DNA from: Rostrohypoxylon terebratum
Lineage: Eukaryota > Ascomycota > Sordariomycetes > Xylariales > Hypoxylaceae
Direction of reading: 5' to 3'
DNA length: 64,000 nt
Assembly: GCA_022497145.1 (NCBI GenBank)
Contig: MU385857.1
Coordinates: 558,001-622,000 of the forward strand
The number at the start of each line of letters is the position of its first letter. Position 1 is the first letter of the stretch. Of the stretch, positions 35,840 through 49,022 are shown one piece after another. The translations under genes and the position numbers were made by a program. The notes below the pieces were generated by a model. It searched no databases, was not told the DNA's origin, and saw nothing but the letters and a program-made list of their open reading frames with translations.

Positions 35840-37764
35840 AGGCAGGTTACCTGTGTAGTGTACTGCGTACTGCGTACATGTTTACAATGCGTAACCACTA
35901 CCAGTACCCAATGTACTATGTAGAAATCGCCAAGGATCCATGGATGGTTCTCCAGGATAGTATCCACACTCGTACCGGTACTTATCGAGAGCTAGCATCA
36001 ACGGCGCACCCCCGTAGCCTTAGCCTTAGCCTTAGACCCTTGCCGTTACTTCCAACAATACCCTGTCATGTTCAATGTTCTCATCTCCTTTTTGCGTTAG
36101 GTACCGTACCTGCCGTACCTACCCAGTCAGCAAGCACCTCGCACCGCAGTTTCTGTTGTGGTGTATTACCAGTATTACGGCGCTTTCTTATTACATGCCT
36201 CCTAGTTTAGTTTGGTTTGGTTTGGTCTGAATGGCATTTCCCGTTCTAATGGATGGATGTACTAAGCAGCAGTACCCGTACCTTTTCACTTTGCGCTCAC
36301 TTCTACCTAGTACTACATACTACTACATACTAGGTAATTAGTACCTGTCTAAACGGCTTAACCTCCAAGGGCTCTCACTTCTCGTCAACCACTTTTTTTG
36401 TAATTTTTTTATTTTTTTATTTTTTTTCCCAGGTGCTCTCTTCCACCTCCGCTTCCATTCTCCATTCTACATTGCTACTAGTACCATGTAGTAGTATTCG
36501 ATCCCTGTAGTTCAATGTTTTTGTGTCCCACTCGCCCCAATTTATCACTCTCATATGTGGAGTTTAGATGGACTTGATACCCTGGCTACTCTTTTTCAAC
36601 AACCCGCGCTGGAATCCCCTTCTCCTTCTTTAGTCGTCTAATGCTGCTAGTTGACGTACTAGCTGGCCACCTGAATACATCCATAGACAAGTCGAATAAT
36701 AAGAGGGACAAGTTTATGTATGTAAAAGCCTGTCCATCCTTCTTCCTGACCGTGCCTCCTCTTGCTTAACACCTGTCAATTTTTTGGATTTTTTTCTTGA
36801 ATCTCTTTTCAACGTCTACGACGAAAATATCCCACAATCTCGACGTTGTTCAACGTCAACAAGACCACAGCTATTACTAAAATAACAACAGCCTACCCTG
36901 CCTCGAACCAGAGAATAAGAGTGAGAGACCTGACTTACATATAAGAGGATCAACAATCGTGCTGCGAGGTTCAGTTTACCTGAGTTACCAAGTAACAAAG
37001 TACATAAGAGACTCCTCGAGTTATATGTACATCTGACCTCCCGGATATCTGGCCGCTGCTGATCTTGTACGCTTCGGTCTTGAAACGAGCCACCGAACTC
37101 CACATTCTCATGATCAGTCAAGACCTAAAACGGCTTCTATCAAATTGGACACCATCTTTTCAAATTTCAGCCCTGGTTCGATCTGTTCAATATCCTACCC
37201 TACTACTACCGTCCTTCTTGTGCACCACCCTACAGTGTGTCCAACCCTGCCCCGACCTGCTTTAGTACGGGACATTGGATTGTCGATCAATCTGTTCACC
37301 GTCGTCACTGGACTTACTTGTAGACTAGGGACACTGGTTCCACCTGTCCCAATTACTGGAGAGCATTAAGCTTCACACAATTGGCCTGGGTCTCTTGAAA
37401 AGTACCGGCTGGCCCCAGCGTGTACTGCAGCGTGTACATAGGCGTACCTTCGTCCGACTAACTCGGGGGTTCCTGGTCGCATACTTCCTGAAGTGTCCTG
37501 CCAAACACACTTAAGGCTCGCTGATCCCCCTCCCGTAGCTCGTGACGGATCTTCTTCACTGGATCTTGAGAGACAAGTCACCGCCTCGGCAAGGTGACAC
37601 GAATCTGTCCCCTTCGGGATCCCGCATCTGATCAGCGAATTATTCCAGACTTCCTCTAACTCTTTTTTTATACAACCGGGGAAAGATAGGAGTCGGATCC
37701 AAGTGTTGGAAAGCCTTCAAACTTCCAACCTCTTATTTCTCTTTTATGATATATTGTGTCGAAG

Positions 37765-39043
37765 ATGACTATGACTCTTGATAATCAATCACGACTCGGG
37801 GCCCTCAACTTCGACCACATGTCTTCCTACTCCAACCCTCCTCACTTCACCAACCCGTGGGCCGCGGGCTCGACAAGCCAGCATGGTGGCCACGGCATGT
37901 ATTCGCAAGGGCTCAACGCCAACTTGGGTGGACTCGACTCAATGGCGAAGCAGCACGCCGCGAGGGCAGGCCCCAATAGCAGTGCCTCCATGGCATCATA
38001 TGGGAGCATCCCGGTGACAGCATCTGCAACAGGTAGCAACACTCTCATGGCGGATCTTTATGGACAGCAGGACTTACTCAATACGTCGCAAGATCTTTTA
38101 AACCTAAACCGAATGCAAACCACATCCGCCGCATACGGAGAACCCGCGTACGCGACAGCGACGACGGCTTCTCCAGTAAATGCGACGTACTCGGCGTCGC
38201 CGAGTTCTTATGACAGCGTGTCCGGGTATGCACCGGCGCCCATGCGCTCAACTTTTGCTCTTGCGCCAGAAGCTGATAATCGAAGGTATTCACAATCGTC
38301 AATTTCTTCGCTCCCAATGGTCGATCCCGGCTCGGGTGGCGCGTCCCGCCCTCACCGGAACTCATTGGTTGACATGAATCACAGAGGACTTCCAGCCGAT
38401 GATCGAAGGAGCTTCGCGGATGCTCTTGACGCCGGTCAGGGTATGCTAGCAATGAGCCAAGAGACGCCCAGAGCTATATATCCTCCCGGCAATCGCGGCA
38501 GAGGTTCCACTGACTCATACGGCTTTCCGTCGACGCATTCCACGAGCTCGTCTATCTCATCGGCAAGTAATTACGGTAGTGGTTATTATGCAGGTTCCGT
38601 AGATTCGTCGGTTAGCGATTACTCGACGGCAGGTTCCGATATCGAGTCGGTTACCTCGCGGACGTTACCCCGACCGAATTTGATGACTCAACCTCCCCCG
38701 GCTCCTCAGTCGATGATGGGCCAGTTCAGCTCGAAAGTCTCATCTAGTACTCAGAAGAAGCACAAGTGCAAAGTTTGCGACAAGCGATTTACCCGACCAA
38801 GCTCACTACAGACCCATATGTACAGCCACACCGGTGAAAAGCGTAAGTGTAGAGAGTGCGCGTACATTCCCGATCAATATGGAAAGCTGACAATAAGAAA
38901 ATATAGCCTTCTGTTGTGAAGTTGAGGGTTGTGGAAGACACTTCTCGGTGGTGTCGAACCTGCGACGACACCGCAAAGTACATAAGAACGACGCCAAGTC
39001 CGACGCTGGATCTGAGGATCATCACGATGATCATTCCGACTGA
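37765..39043 (+). CDS. flbC: C2H2 zinc-finger regulator, FlbC-like
   Basis: Two exons, 37765-38842 and 38907-39043, encode 404 residues. The N-terminal 330 residues are Ser/Ala/Gly/Tyr-rich with no fold, as in activation regions. Two tandem C2H2 fingers close the protein: CKVCDKRFTRPSSLQTHMYS (about 335-355) with the linker HTGEKPF, then CCEVEGCGRHFSVVSNLRRH, followed by an acidic His/Asp tail. The 64-nt intron splits the linker codon (GTAAGT donor, CTGAC branch, TAG); without splicing the second finger is lost. Finger sequence and C-terminal position match Aspergillus FlbC, an activator of conidiation and early development; the orthology is from memory and not verified. The ATG at 37765 is the first in this frame. 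The gene stands alone between two gene-poor regions of 13 and 10 kb. Confidence 0.8.
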
Positions 39044-40772
39044 AGGAACCGAAAATAAAAATCCACGCTTCATGACATAAAATTTATTCGATTGTGCTCA
39101 AGGTTACGATTTAGAATTCTTTACGAATGTTCTTGTAATGCGGATACCTCATGTTGAGTCACGTTTGAAATAGGTCTCATGGGTTTAGAGGAGACCATTT
39201 ACCAGCATCTATTTTATCCGGCCTGATGCTATCGAAAACCAAAAAAAGCAGGTTGCGGACCTGTGTCTATTGTACCAAGATTATCATCGAAAATTGTTTG
39301 CGCTGCCGGTTGGAGTGATATCCAGGAGAGTTCGAAGCGCAGGTTGCATTGATGAGCTTATAGATTTGGGTGGGCTCATTTCATGGCATTGTTTATTATT
39401 ATCATCGTCCTCTTCGCGTCCATCGCTCGTGGCTGCCAATCGGGTTTTGGGGATACGGCCACAACACATCGACTCATCAGGGGGTTTTTTGGTATTGCTT
39501 TTGTTTCTCGAGGAGATACCCTCACACACGGCGTTTAGGTTTATAAGGGATCATGGGGACGGGGTGAAGATCGCATGCATTCGTTTACGTTGAGAAGCGA
39601 CAGCTGCCTATGGCGTTTCGCAGAGTTCCCGTGGCGGCAGCTTCTTGGAGCGAGCACAAAAAAGAGACCAAAAGTGACACGGAAGAGCGAGAGCGAAGAG
39701 AAGAGAAGACAAACCTGTATTATTAGCCAGCTTCGCATATACCCCTGGAAGGCAGAGCATTCATCCTCGATAGGAGATACCTTCGTCAGGTGTTTCCCGC
39801 CGCGGATACCTACATTCGCTACTGCCTCTGTAATCTAATTGTTCGAGTACATATACATATGGACGTTCACCTGAAGCTATCTTGTATTTTGGTCAACAAT
39901 GCTTATGAGGCTCCCTCATTCACGTGGTAAGTTTATTTCAACTTGAGGCGCATATTCAATTTGAGACGGACGTTTTGCGATCTGAATTTGGAACTGTTGC
40001 TTGTACCTGACCCTATTTTCATGCATCGTTCCGACTTGTTTAGTTTAGTGATGGGGCTATCTGATCTTATCCCAGGCTGATCGTCGTTCGAAAACCAGAA
40101 CTAATGTATCAAGAGCGGAGCCGGCTTCGAACCCAATATTTTTCGTCAGATCTACTATGTAGGTAGGTAGGACCTAGGCATACTAGCCGCCCCTCTGGTC
40201 AGGAGTATATCTATGTATACCTAGTATGTATATGTAGTACGATATCTGCCTAACCGGCTAGGCGAGCTGGGGGAAACCTTGACTCTATACCCACTACTAT
40301 TTACTCGTCTACTCCGTGAACGATCGGGATGCCCGAATGTGGGAATTTTCTCACACGGTTCAAGGACCAAAGAGTCCAAAAGATCCTTTTTTGAATATTA
40401 AAAACCATTTACACTACATGTAAGGACGATCCACTTATATTGCTTTTAGATATAACAAGTAGATAGTCTTATACAACAAACGGGCGGGTTCTATGTCCCC
40501 GTGTTCCCGCAAGCGACTGACATGCGTTGGTAAGAACTTGGAAGTCAGGCGCCTCCTATTGGAGGATTTGGCCTCCCACTTTATTATCCATCCCATCGGT
40601 TACCACCTACATATACCGTACGTACATATATCTTCATATTTGATTTTCATATAATATTTTACCTACATACATATCTCATATCCATTACCTATACTTGCGC
40701 ACTGCTACACTAATACCGTCCACTGCCGTCCCCTCAGGGTCACGATCTGTCTCATCAAATACCGGGAACAAG

Positions 40773-40805
40773 AAAAAAAAAAGGGGGGGGGGGGGGTAAG
40801 GGGGG
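40773..40805. repeat. homopolymer junction A10 G14 TAA G6
   Basis: Ten A, fourteen G, TAA, then six G. The plus strand could form a G-quadruplex. G runs of this length are rare in fungal nuclear DNA and are also a common place for sequencing error, so the exact count is uncertain. Confidence 0.85.
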
Positions 40806-43800
40806 AAGCAAGAAGAGCCGTGTCTCACTTCTACGTATGTATTTCGTGCGTTGTACAGATATTACATATTACATACGAGATCACATCTAAATTCCCTCTC
40901 TACCTAATACTAGTAGTAATAGTAGGTAATCTTCATTACATGACATACTTACCTTAGGACCTAGGTACCTATAAAAACGCACGCACACCCACATACGCGT
41001 ATTATCTATCATGTATGCAACCCAAAAATCGACGACGTTTCCCCCCTTCCCCCCCCGTCGGTGAGCCGTTCTAGGACGTTCGAAAGGGAGTTTCTCGACT
41101 TTTCGCATCTGTGGTCTGTGGTTGGGTGTTTACACGTTAGCCTCGGCCTCCTCTAGCTATCTCTCTGTTCGAGCGAGAGAAAAACCGGGAATGCGCCAGG
41201 TCTGGTACGCAACGTAACGCAACGTAACGCATATCCAATCCGGTAACTTCGTAACTCGAACGTGCAACGACCGAAGAAAGAAACCGACGAATGGCGATGC
41301 GAGCTTTTACTTCGCCGCCTTCTCTTCTCGGCTCCCCGTTTCCCCGTTTCCCCGTTTCTTTTGCTCTCCTGCGAGATAGGTATCGTGTCAGAACCTTCTC
41401 TCGCACTCTTCGCCTTTGACTTTCTCATTGGCCGTTTACGGCATGTACGTAATGCGAGTAATCGTGTACAGCCCGGCTCTTGTAAGGATAATTTAAGGTA
41501 CGTACCTTGTCTAATGCTACGATGAGTAGGGAAAAAGCCCGTATATGCCGTATATATATATAAGTATCCATATATACTAGTATGTATATTTGCTATACCT
41601 AGGGCGGTAGTTATCTAGCGACAACCTTGAACGACTTTTTTTTTTCCCTCTTATTTCTTACTGCCTACTAGGACCTAGGTACGCTATATTACAGCATACA
41701 CTACGTTGTTTAAACAACGATGCCTGCCCATGTTCTTAACTTCTTAGACCCGCCGCCCCTAATCCTTGCTCCCCTCCCCCAATCCACAGGGGCACCCTTG
41801 AACAAAACCCCCTTGTCTTTCCTTTCCCTTCCTGTCTTCCCCCCATCATCCCGGATCGTCAATCGCTAGCAACCCATTCCCACATTCCACACGCGTATTT
41901 GTTATTTAAAACCGTAGGTACGAGATGTACAATACTATGTAAACGAACACAGGCAGCGCAAGCCGGACAGGTGACATGACAGCGGCTCTTCCCCCCCTCC
42001 CTTTCTAAAAAACATGAAACACGCCTAACGCTGCGAAGCTACTCTACTAGTTGCGCCGCCCAGCGAATACCGTTGTTAATTGTGGTTCAATAATACCGGC
42101 GCACCCTGTTCCTTCGCTACTTACCTTTAGTATACTACCTTAGTACCTTAGCCCTGGACCTAGCCTAACTTATTAGCCAACCCTACCAAAATTCCTTCCT
42201 ATCACCTTACCTCTGTGCCTTAGGTCGAATATAAAGAAACCGGAATCGTATCTTCAGCCTACCAAAGTAGGTAACCAGTAATCTCGCTCTACCCGCCCTT
42301 TTTTTTTTATCGCTACCTATTATCTACTGTACTACTAGTCTTGGTTGCCGGGTCCCCCTCCCTCTCCCAATCTGTCCATGTGTGAGAAGAGGGAAGGCTA
42401 TTCATTAAAAGAGAATTCGTGTCATTATGGCTAATATTCACGCTCCTGGAGGTCTCGTTGGTTCGTCTGTTCTATTTCCCCCACGCGGCTTTCGATCAGT
42501 CCCTCGAAGACCCGGCGGGTAACTCGACTACGCGCATTAAAAAAAACCTGTTCACACGTATATACCTGCCTGAGACATAGCTTTATGACCTTGTTGACTT
42601 CTGAGACCTTGCGCAGGTCCTGCATGCCGCGGTTGCTGAGAGTACGATACATACTTATAAGAGGGGGGCGGGAGAGCCGCGATCCCTTCCTAGATCGGCT
42701 CGGCGACCGTCTTGTTTTGACTCCGCTAGGAGAATCCGGAGAGGATAGCGTACCTACCTATTACGGCCAGCGCGGCTGACACGAAGGACGACGACGCCAG
42801 CAATCCTTGCTGTTTATGGCGTCTTATTCAGCATCTATCCTAGACCTACCTTCATTAAGTCATATGTGATCTCCGCGAAAAGGAAAAACAAAAACCTGTT
42901 CTTTTGCTAAGTATTTGAGAAGAAATGATAGAAATATGAGAAACTCGGCTCGTGGCTACATAGCCCTCGACAGGGCGTGCGAGCGAAGATCATTACCCTA
43001 CTGTCTTTCTCGAGTAGCGGGGAGACCCTGATGGGGCCTTTCCACGTGAACGGTGCCTGGGTGCATCGAAAGAGCGTCGCTCGGCGTTAATGTGAGATGT
43101 GGGCTTGGGTTTCTCGCTCGAGACCCAAGACCTCAGACACCTCCCCAAGCGGAGGTGGCAGTACGTGTTATGTGCCTGTGAAGGTTCTCCCAACCTTGAC
43201 TTGCCGGTCAATATGCTTAATTAGCAACCAGGACGGTGATTCCACGTGCGTACTTCAACGGGTGACTTCTACGAACAGGACGAGAAAGGCCCGATTCTAT
43301 TGCATCGGACAGGAAACCTTGACTAGATGCTGGAAAAGGCGGACTTGGAGATGAGATGAAAGAGCCGGACCGGCGTAAAGTTCGCCTTTTCGTGATGGCG
43401 AATGTGATGACAGTACGTAACGATGCCGCTGACGACAGTTAGGACACCTCACCCACACCAATGAAGCGGGTTTGCTTTTTTTCCCCTCCTTTGGTTTTTT
43501 GCCCCATCCTCCCTGTCTGGTGCCACTCTGGCGCAGAAAGTTATCGTGCCGGAAAGGAGAGAATCGGAGCGGAGAGGATAGATGAGACGAGACGAGGGAG
43601 GGGATAGATGGGACAAATGGGACAGACTAAGAGAGGGGTGGAAGAAACCAATATGGCACTTGCAAATTGGCATCTGGCATCGCGGCATGGATAGGACGTT
43701 AAGCTGTGTGGACGTATGGCTAGTGTCGCTAAGAGAAGATAGGTCTCGTCAAAAGTCGAAGAGCCGGTCCAATGGGCCAAGTTTATCTTAACAACTTAGA

Positions 43801-44332
43801 AGAAGCCGTTCCGCCCAATGACGACACAGTTGACGATTGGAGTGCCTTATGACGTCGGTCGAGTACCTCGGTACAGGGGTTCGGATCACAGAGTCGACCA
43901 TTTCAATCTGGCGGGTCTGGCCAATCAAAAGGAATTAGGGGAGGAGAAAATAGTTGGCAACGGCAAGGAGAGTTATTATTACGCAGTAAGAAAAAAAAAG
44001 CATTGGGCAAGTGGTCAAGGAATTTCAAGGCCAAGACCGCGCATCCACTGGCATCGTACAGCTAGTCCAGCTAGTACAAGACGCTGTGATCTTCAGGGTC
44101 CTCTTTGTGCAACGAAGTCCGCGGGGAGACGGTCGTTCGCTAGTGGCTCGTTGGTGGAGGACCAACACGTTCGTCTACGCGTGATTGGGGCATGATTCTG
44201 TACATAGTACAAAGTTGTACATATTCCATGGTTTAGTATAGTTTCTCCAGATTGTTCCCGACCATGCTGCTAGTAAAGCTTGTTATACAGTCGTATTGCA
44301 GTTAGTTGTACGTATGTAATGTACGTAGGTAT

Positions 44333-44386
44333 GTATGGATTGTATGGATTGTATGGATTGTATGGATTGTATGGATTGTATGTAGT
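44333..44386. repeat. 9-bp minisatellite (GTATGGATT)6
   Basis: Six perfect tandem copies of gtatggatt, followed by a partial gtatg. The unit is a multiple of three, which creates a repetitive open frame on the minus strand (SIQ repeats) that I do not regard as coding. Confidence 0.95.
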
Positions 44387-45083
44387 GGTGCCTGTAGTGA
44401 TACCGTGATACCCCAGAGTCGTCGAACTGTGATGCAATGATGGTACTAATAGCGGTCATGAAACATTGGATGGGATTCATGGATTGCCTATCTTTCGCCA
44501 CTTGGGATGAATCAAGTGTGAGAGCCGTGCGCTTGTTGCTGTTTATATAAACGACCACTAAGCTATGCGATGAGAGTGCGGCTTAGACGAATCCGTATCA
44601 TGCCGGAGGACTGGGATGTCATCTTACAGGGTGCATAAGGTCCTTGAACCCTTGAATAGCGGGATGAGATGAGATGGGTTTCCTTGGAACGCACCAAGTA
44701 GGTCATGGATGTGCCGTAACCTTCCCGTCATAACCCGCAACCGGGCTGCGATGGAGATTTTGTTTTGGATTCTTCTTTCGACGTGTTCTACCACTGGTAA
44801 AACATCCCATCCCCATTCTATGATAGAAGTACCCCAAGAGTAGTAGCCAAGCTAGGGCCAAGCCCATTACGGAGTGTATGCGAAGTGCGTCTGTCTGTTG
44901 ACGCGTCCAGGGCTTTTGAAGAACATTGAACCAAGAGCATCGTAGTGGCTTGCCGGTGGGAGGGATAGTTTACCTTACGTTAAGTTGCTTAGGAACATAT
45001 GTAGCTTAGGGGTTGGTTAGGTACAATACGATACGATGATATTCGGTACCGTCGCCAGCGTAGCGTCGTGTAGTGTGTAGTGT

Positions 45084-45131
45084 GTAGTTGCGTAGTTGCG
45101 TAGTTGCGTAGTTGCGTAGTTGCGTAGTTGC
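45084..45131. repeat. 8-bp minisatellite (GTAGTTGC)6
   Basis: Six perfect tandem copies of gtagttgc flanked on the left by degenerate gtagtgt units (45070-45083) and on the right by gtagtgc. Unit length equals that of the minisatellite upstream of PSO2 but the sequence is unrelated. Confidence 0.95.
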
Positions 45132-46581
45132 GTAGTGCACGTATCTTGCATGACTGGCACTCCACAACTATTATCAATTTTTTTCCGCGGTGCCGTCCTC
45201 CTTCCCCATGGAGCGTACGTTTCAAGCCCTTTCACTGCCGGGCTCAATATATTGGTTCGGTTCCAAGTTGACAGCCGTGGGCCAATTCTCCTCAAGATCA
45301 TGGATATGGACTTGGACATGGACATGATGGACCTGGAGGGAGTGTTGCAATGTTACACCTTTGCACCTTGCGCCAACGCGAACGGCAGAGATTTGCCCAC
45401 CCCAATAGTATGCTAGGTGGCTCAATGTCCGTGTCATCGTCAAGACCGGAAGAGTCCACAATGGTTTGGCTGGAAGAGTGAAGGGGGAAAAAATAATAAT
45501 CATAAATAATGGAGACCGGCGTCTCATTCGACGGTGGTCGGATCTACTAACTAGAGGAGTGTGTAAAGGGGTTGGAGCGGGGGGAGAGAGAACAAATTGC
45601 GAATTTTGGCGCAATTTCGAGGGCAGTCGTTGGGAATTGCCTTTGGGGGCGGTCAAGCGAGGTTAAAAATGACATCATCTTGCAGAAGGGTTTTCTGGCT
45701 TGAATCCAGCGCTCCTCTTTCATTCGTCTTTATCCTGGCAAGAGGCCCACACATACCTTTACAGGGAGGTTCCTAGCCTGCTTGAATATTGGCAGGGATG
45801 TATGTGCTAATTGTTTTCCGTACACACCCCTCCCCATGCCAAATCTCGTACCGCAGTGTATTTGTAGTTTCTGGCGAGTACGGTACTTCCTTCTCCACAG
45901 CGGAATGTGCATACGATTGTTCAGATGCGGCAGAATTCGGACACTTAAAAGTCAAGGCAACTGCCCTTTCCAGCCCCGGACACATCAGTTTACTATGAAT
46001 GGACGTACGCACCTACACTATGCTCTATACGTATAGTAGTAGGTAGTATGGTGTGGTATAAGGTAGTATAAGGTAGTATACATGATAGTAGTAGTATACA
46101 AACATATTAAAATGTCAATCTTTACGATGGACATTGGTCAAATGCCATTTCTGGAGATGGGAATGCTTTTCCCCCTTTTCTCTTCACCAGCGTCTCCTTA
46201 CATAGTGTAGTTTGTACAATATGTACTACAACTACCTACCTAGTACCTAGTCTGTAGTATGCGGCTACGTATGCTGTAGGTTCCCCTACAACAGCTACGC
46301 ATCTACTCCTCCTCTGAGTTTATCTTGCTCAATATGTACATTTATCAGATGTACCTACTGAACTTAATCTATGTATGTTCGCAATCTTCCGAAGATGTAC
46401 CAGTACTTATATAGGTATAATCTAGATTGAGGAAACCGCGATGCGTGAATGTTTAACCTCGAGGTGAAATTGATATGTACATATGTACCTAATAACTTTG
46501 CTCCTCAATCGCGTCTTGTCTCGGAGAATTCCCATATTAGTTACTTTTCTCCCCTATCGTTGCTCCAGATGCGGTATACAC

Positions 46582-46621
46582 TTTTTTTTTTTTTTGAAAA
46601 ACAAAACAAAAAAAAAAAAAA
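46582..46621. repeat. T14/A14 inverted repeat with 12-nt loop
   Basis: Fourteen T, a twelve-base purine-rich spacer (gaaaaacaaaac), then fourteen A: equal arms that can pair completely. It could extrude as a cruciform or act as a rigid nucleosome-free tract. Confidence 0.85.
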
Positions 46622-49022
46622 CAAGCCCAATAATTCCTGTATTGAGTGATACACTACAGTATTATACACCAAATACACTACTGGTGCTGTCTACAATAAC
46701 TCTCGACCGCACCCCCCGTACCAGTAATCAATCAGATCAATCTCGAGTACGATAATTACCACCACATGAGAGAAACATCAGCCAGTTTGATAGGACAATA
46801 AGATAGGAGTGGACTTTTTGTTACTCCTTTTATAGGTTACCATACAATGAGTTTGGGGTATCTAGTCTGCTAGCTTTCGTTCGCCTCTTTATTACTTTTC
46901 TAAATTGTTTGTCTCTTGCTGGTTATTGGCTAACTGGCTCTCAGTTTCAATAATCTCACCGCCTCTTGTTCAACATCCATACAACGTATGCACGCGCGAC
47001 GGAGTAGAGTACGCTGATTCTCTTCCTTTGAGTGGACGGGACGGGGCTTGTCCGTCCCTCGAAGAAACCCGGGGTTCCTTGTCCGTGTGAGCTGACCTGC
47101 TCATGCACCTATTGCCGATCCCTACCGCCTGCGTTGCGTGGTCAGAGTCGCATACCGAGAGCAGATTGATTGATATAATGTAATGTCTGTGTATGCTGTA
47201 TGTAGGCTTATTATCTAGCTACCTACATAGCTAAAGTATCTCAAGTACCGCTACCCCCGAGCCGGATCCTGCCTATTCGTACCTAGTATATATCCAACGC
47301 ACGTGAAGGGAGGATCCCGTCCCCAACCCAATCGCAAATCCGGTACAGTGATGCTTTTGTACCTCTTATCCTCTGAATGTGGTACGCGCCGCTCGAGGTA
47401 ACGTAAGAGATATCGTATCGACCACTTACGCATAACCTTGGAAGCCTACCTACCTCTTACATCATGTAATCATTTTGATACTGTGTCCGCCTCTGCTCGG
47501 ACTTCTTGGGCGGCATGTCAAATAACATACATAGTAGCAAAGTATTGCCATTTGCCGTCATCGTTCGCTAGCGTACATCCGGATGACTCGAAGAGGAAAT
47601 GGGCTTGGTCTCACTACCGTACATAGCAAGTAGAGCGAGCGATCTTGGCGCTTACTAGCTAGCTTTGCCTAAGCCTCAGGAAGAAAAGGGGGAAAATCAC
47701 GTAATCGTAGATCTAATCCGAGTCCGAGGTAAAGGATGGAGATGGGATGTGCGCTACGGTACGCTCAACTCGTTACGACGTCGAGCTTCGAGGTCGAAAC
47801 AATCGTCCCATAGATCAACACACGATAGACAGACACACCAAGCCAGCGCCGTTCCATAGCGCCGGATTCGAGATTCGGCAGAGGGGAGCTGAAGGGGAAC
47901 TAAAATAAGGGTTGTCAGGATAGATGACAGTGACCTTCATCACATTTTCCTTTTGGAGGATATGATAAGCCACGAACTGCCGTTGATCGACAGGGACGTA
48001 TCGCGTGGGTTTTCGCATCTCCCTTCCCCTAGGGAATCGCAAATCCTGGGGAAGTTAGGGAAAAAGAGGGAGATCTCGAAATAGGGCTTGAGATCAACCT
48101 GTCGACGAGACAAGTGCCGCGGATGATGATCGTCCAGCGAAGCCTTCTAGAATCCGTCGAACATTCTGACATAGAGGAGCGATCCTCTCTTGCACGCAAC
48201 GCCCGAATGTACAATACTACATATGAACATCGTACGACCGCCACTGTGTGTACGGTACACGCGCATTAAACATCAAACGTTTACCCTTGATCGCACAATG
48301 ATTGCTTGTCTTGTTTCAAAACGTGTTTTTCTAGATCTAGGTAACCTCATGGGGGATGGCGACCAGGAAAACCCTTGTTACGGCTCGTCGACTATCTCCC
48401 TGCGAAAAGAGCCGGGACAGACAGCTTCGCATCCATGACAGCAATCGTGCTAGAAAGGTACCTAGTTGGTAGCACGGTCATGTCGGTGTAACCTTGAAGG
48501 CATTCGGATATATATAGGTAATGGCATACGACGGTCATGCCACACGCCTAACGAGACTATATAGATTTTGTTTGTCCCGTGTGTCCCCATCTATCCGAAG
48601 CATTCCTAGCTTCTTGGGTCATAGATATGGGCTACTGCTCCGGCAACAGCAGATGGTTTCCAGCAAGGATCCAAAGGTAGGGACCAGGGAGCTCGCCCAA
48701 TCAGGATTCACTTCTCACATTCGACGCGCGTTCTGGTTGACTTTGGGGTCCTATGAGCGCCCGGTGACATAGTCAATAGGTAGTAATTATCATCAATTCA
48801 AAATGTTAGTGACATGCTGTGTTCTATTACCATTTTCACATCAATCACTATGATCACATAACCAAGCCATGTTTCCGTTGCATACTGGACGCCACACGAA
48901 GAAACCATCTCATTAATTCGCCGGTTTTTAATCTACCTAAGCAAGTATTATACACCGCCAACCCCGGTCCCGAACCAAGCCAAAGCAATGCTATCGATGA
49001 TAATTGTAAAGACTACCGCAAA

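Larger units (their letters stand above)
24748..37764. other. 13-kb gene-poor region upstream of the FlbC-like gene
   Basis: No open frame here exceeds about 115 residues and none shows a domain I recognise. It is not strongly AT-rich, and I find no transposon ends, reverse-transcriptase or transposase remnants, and no tRNA with matched A and B boxes. Instead there are short TAGGTA/TAGTAC-type simple motifs (31140-31200, 31465-31500, 35285-35410, 36305-36345), microsatellites, hairpins and homopolymers, several listed separately. It may serve as a large regulatory domain or untranslated leader for the gene at 37765; this is inference. An intron-rich gene of unfamiliar type could be missed by eye. 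Confidence 0.55.
39044..49022. other. 10-kb gene-poor region downstream of the FlbC-like gene
   Basis: As in the region to the left, no frame exceeds about 145 residues and none carries a known domain. It should include the 3' UTR of the FlbC-like gene and that of SF3B1 at the right end. Contents seen are the A10G14 tract, two minisatellites, a T14/A14 hairpin and TAGGTA/AGTAGT simple motifs (for example 46025-46095, 46205-46265). No transposon remnant or tRNA is recognised. Confidence 0.55.

Noticed and set aside
36016..36035. CCTTAG tandem units resembling telomere repeats
   Set aside because: Only three copies, and the unit (TTAGGC sense) is not the fungal TTAGGG telomere repeat.
40127..40140. 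GGGTTCGAAGCC on the minus strand resembling a tRNA B box
   Set aside because: The flanking bases cannot form a T stem and no A box lies at the right distance.
44283..44558. Frame with SIQ repeats on the minus strand
   Set aside because: Created by the 9-bp minisatellite; no other protein-like features.
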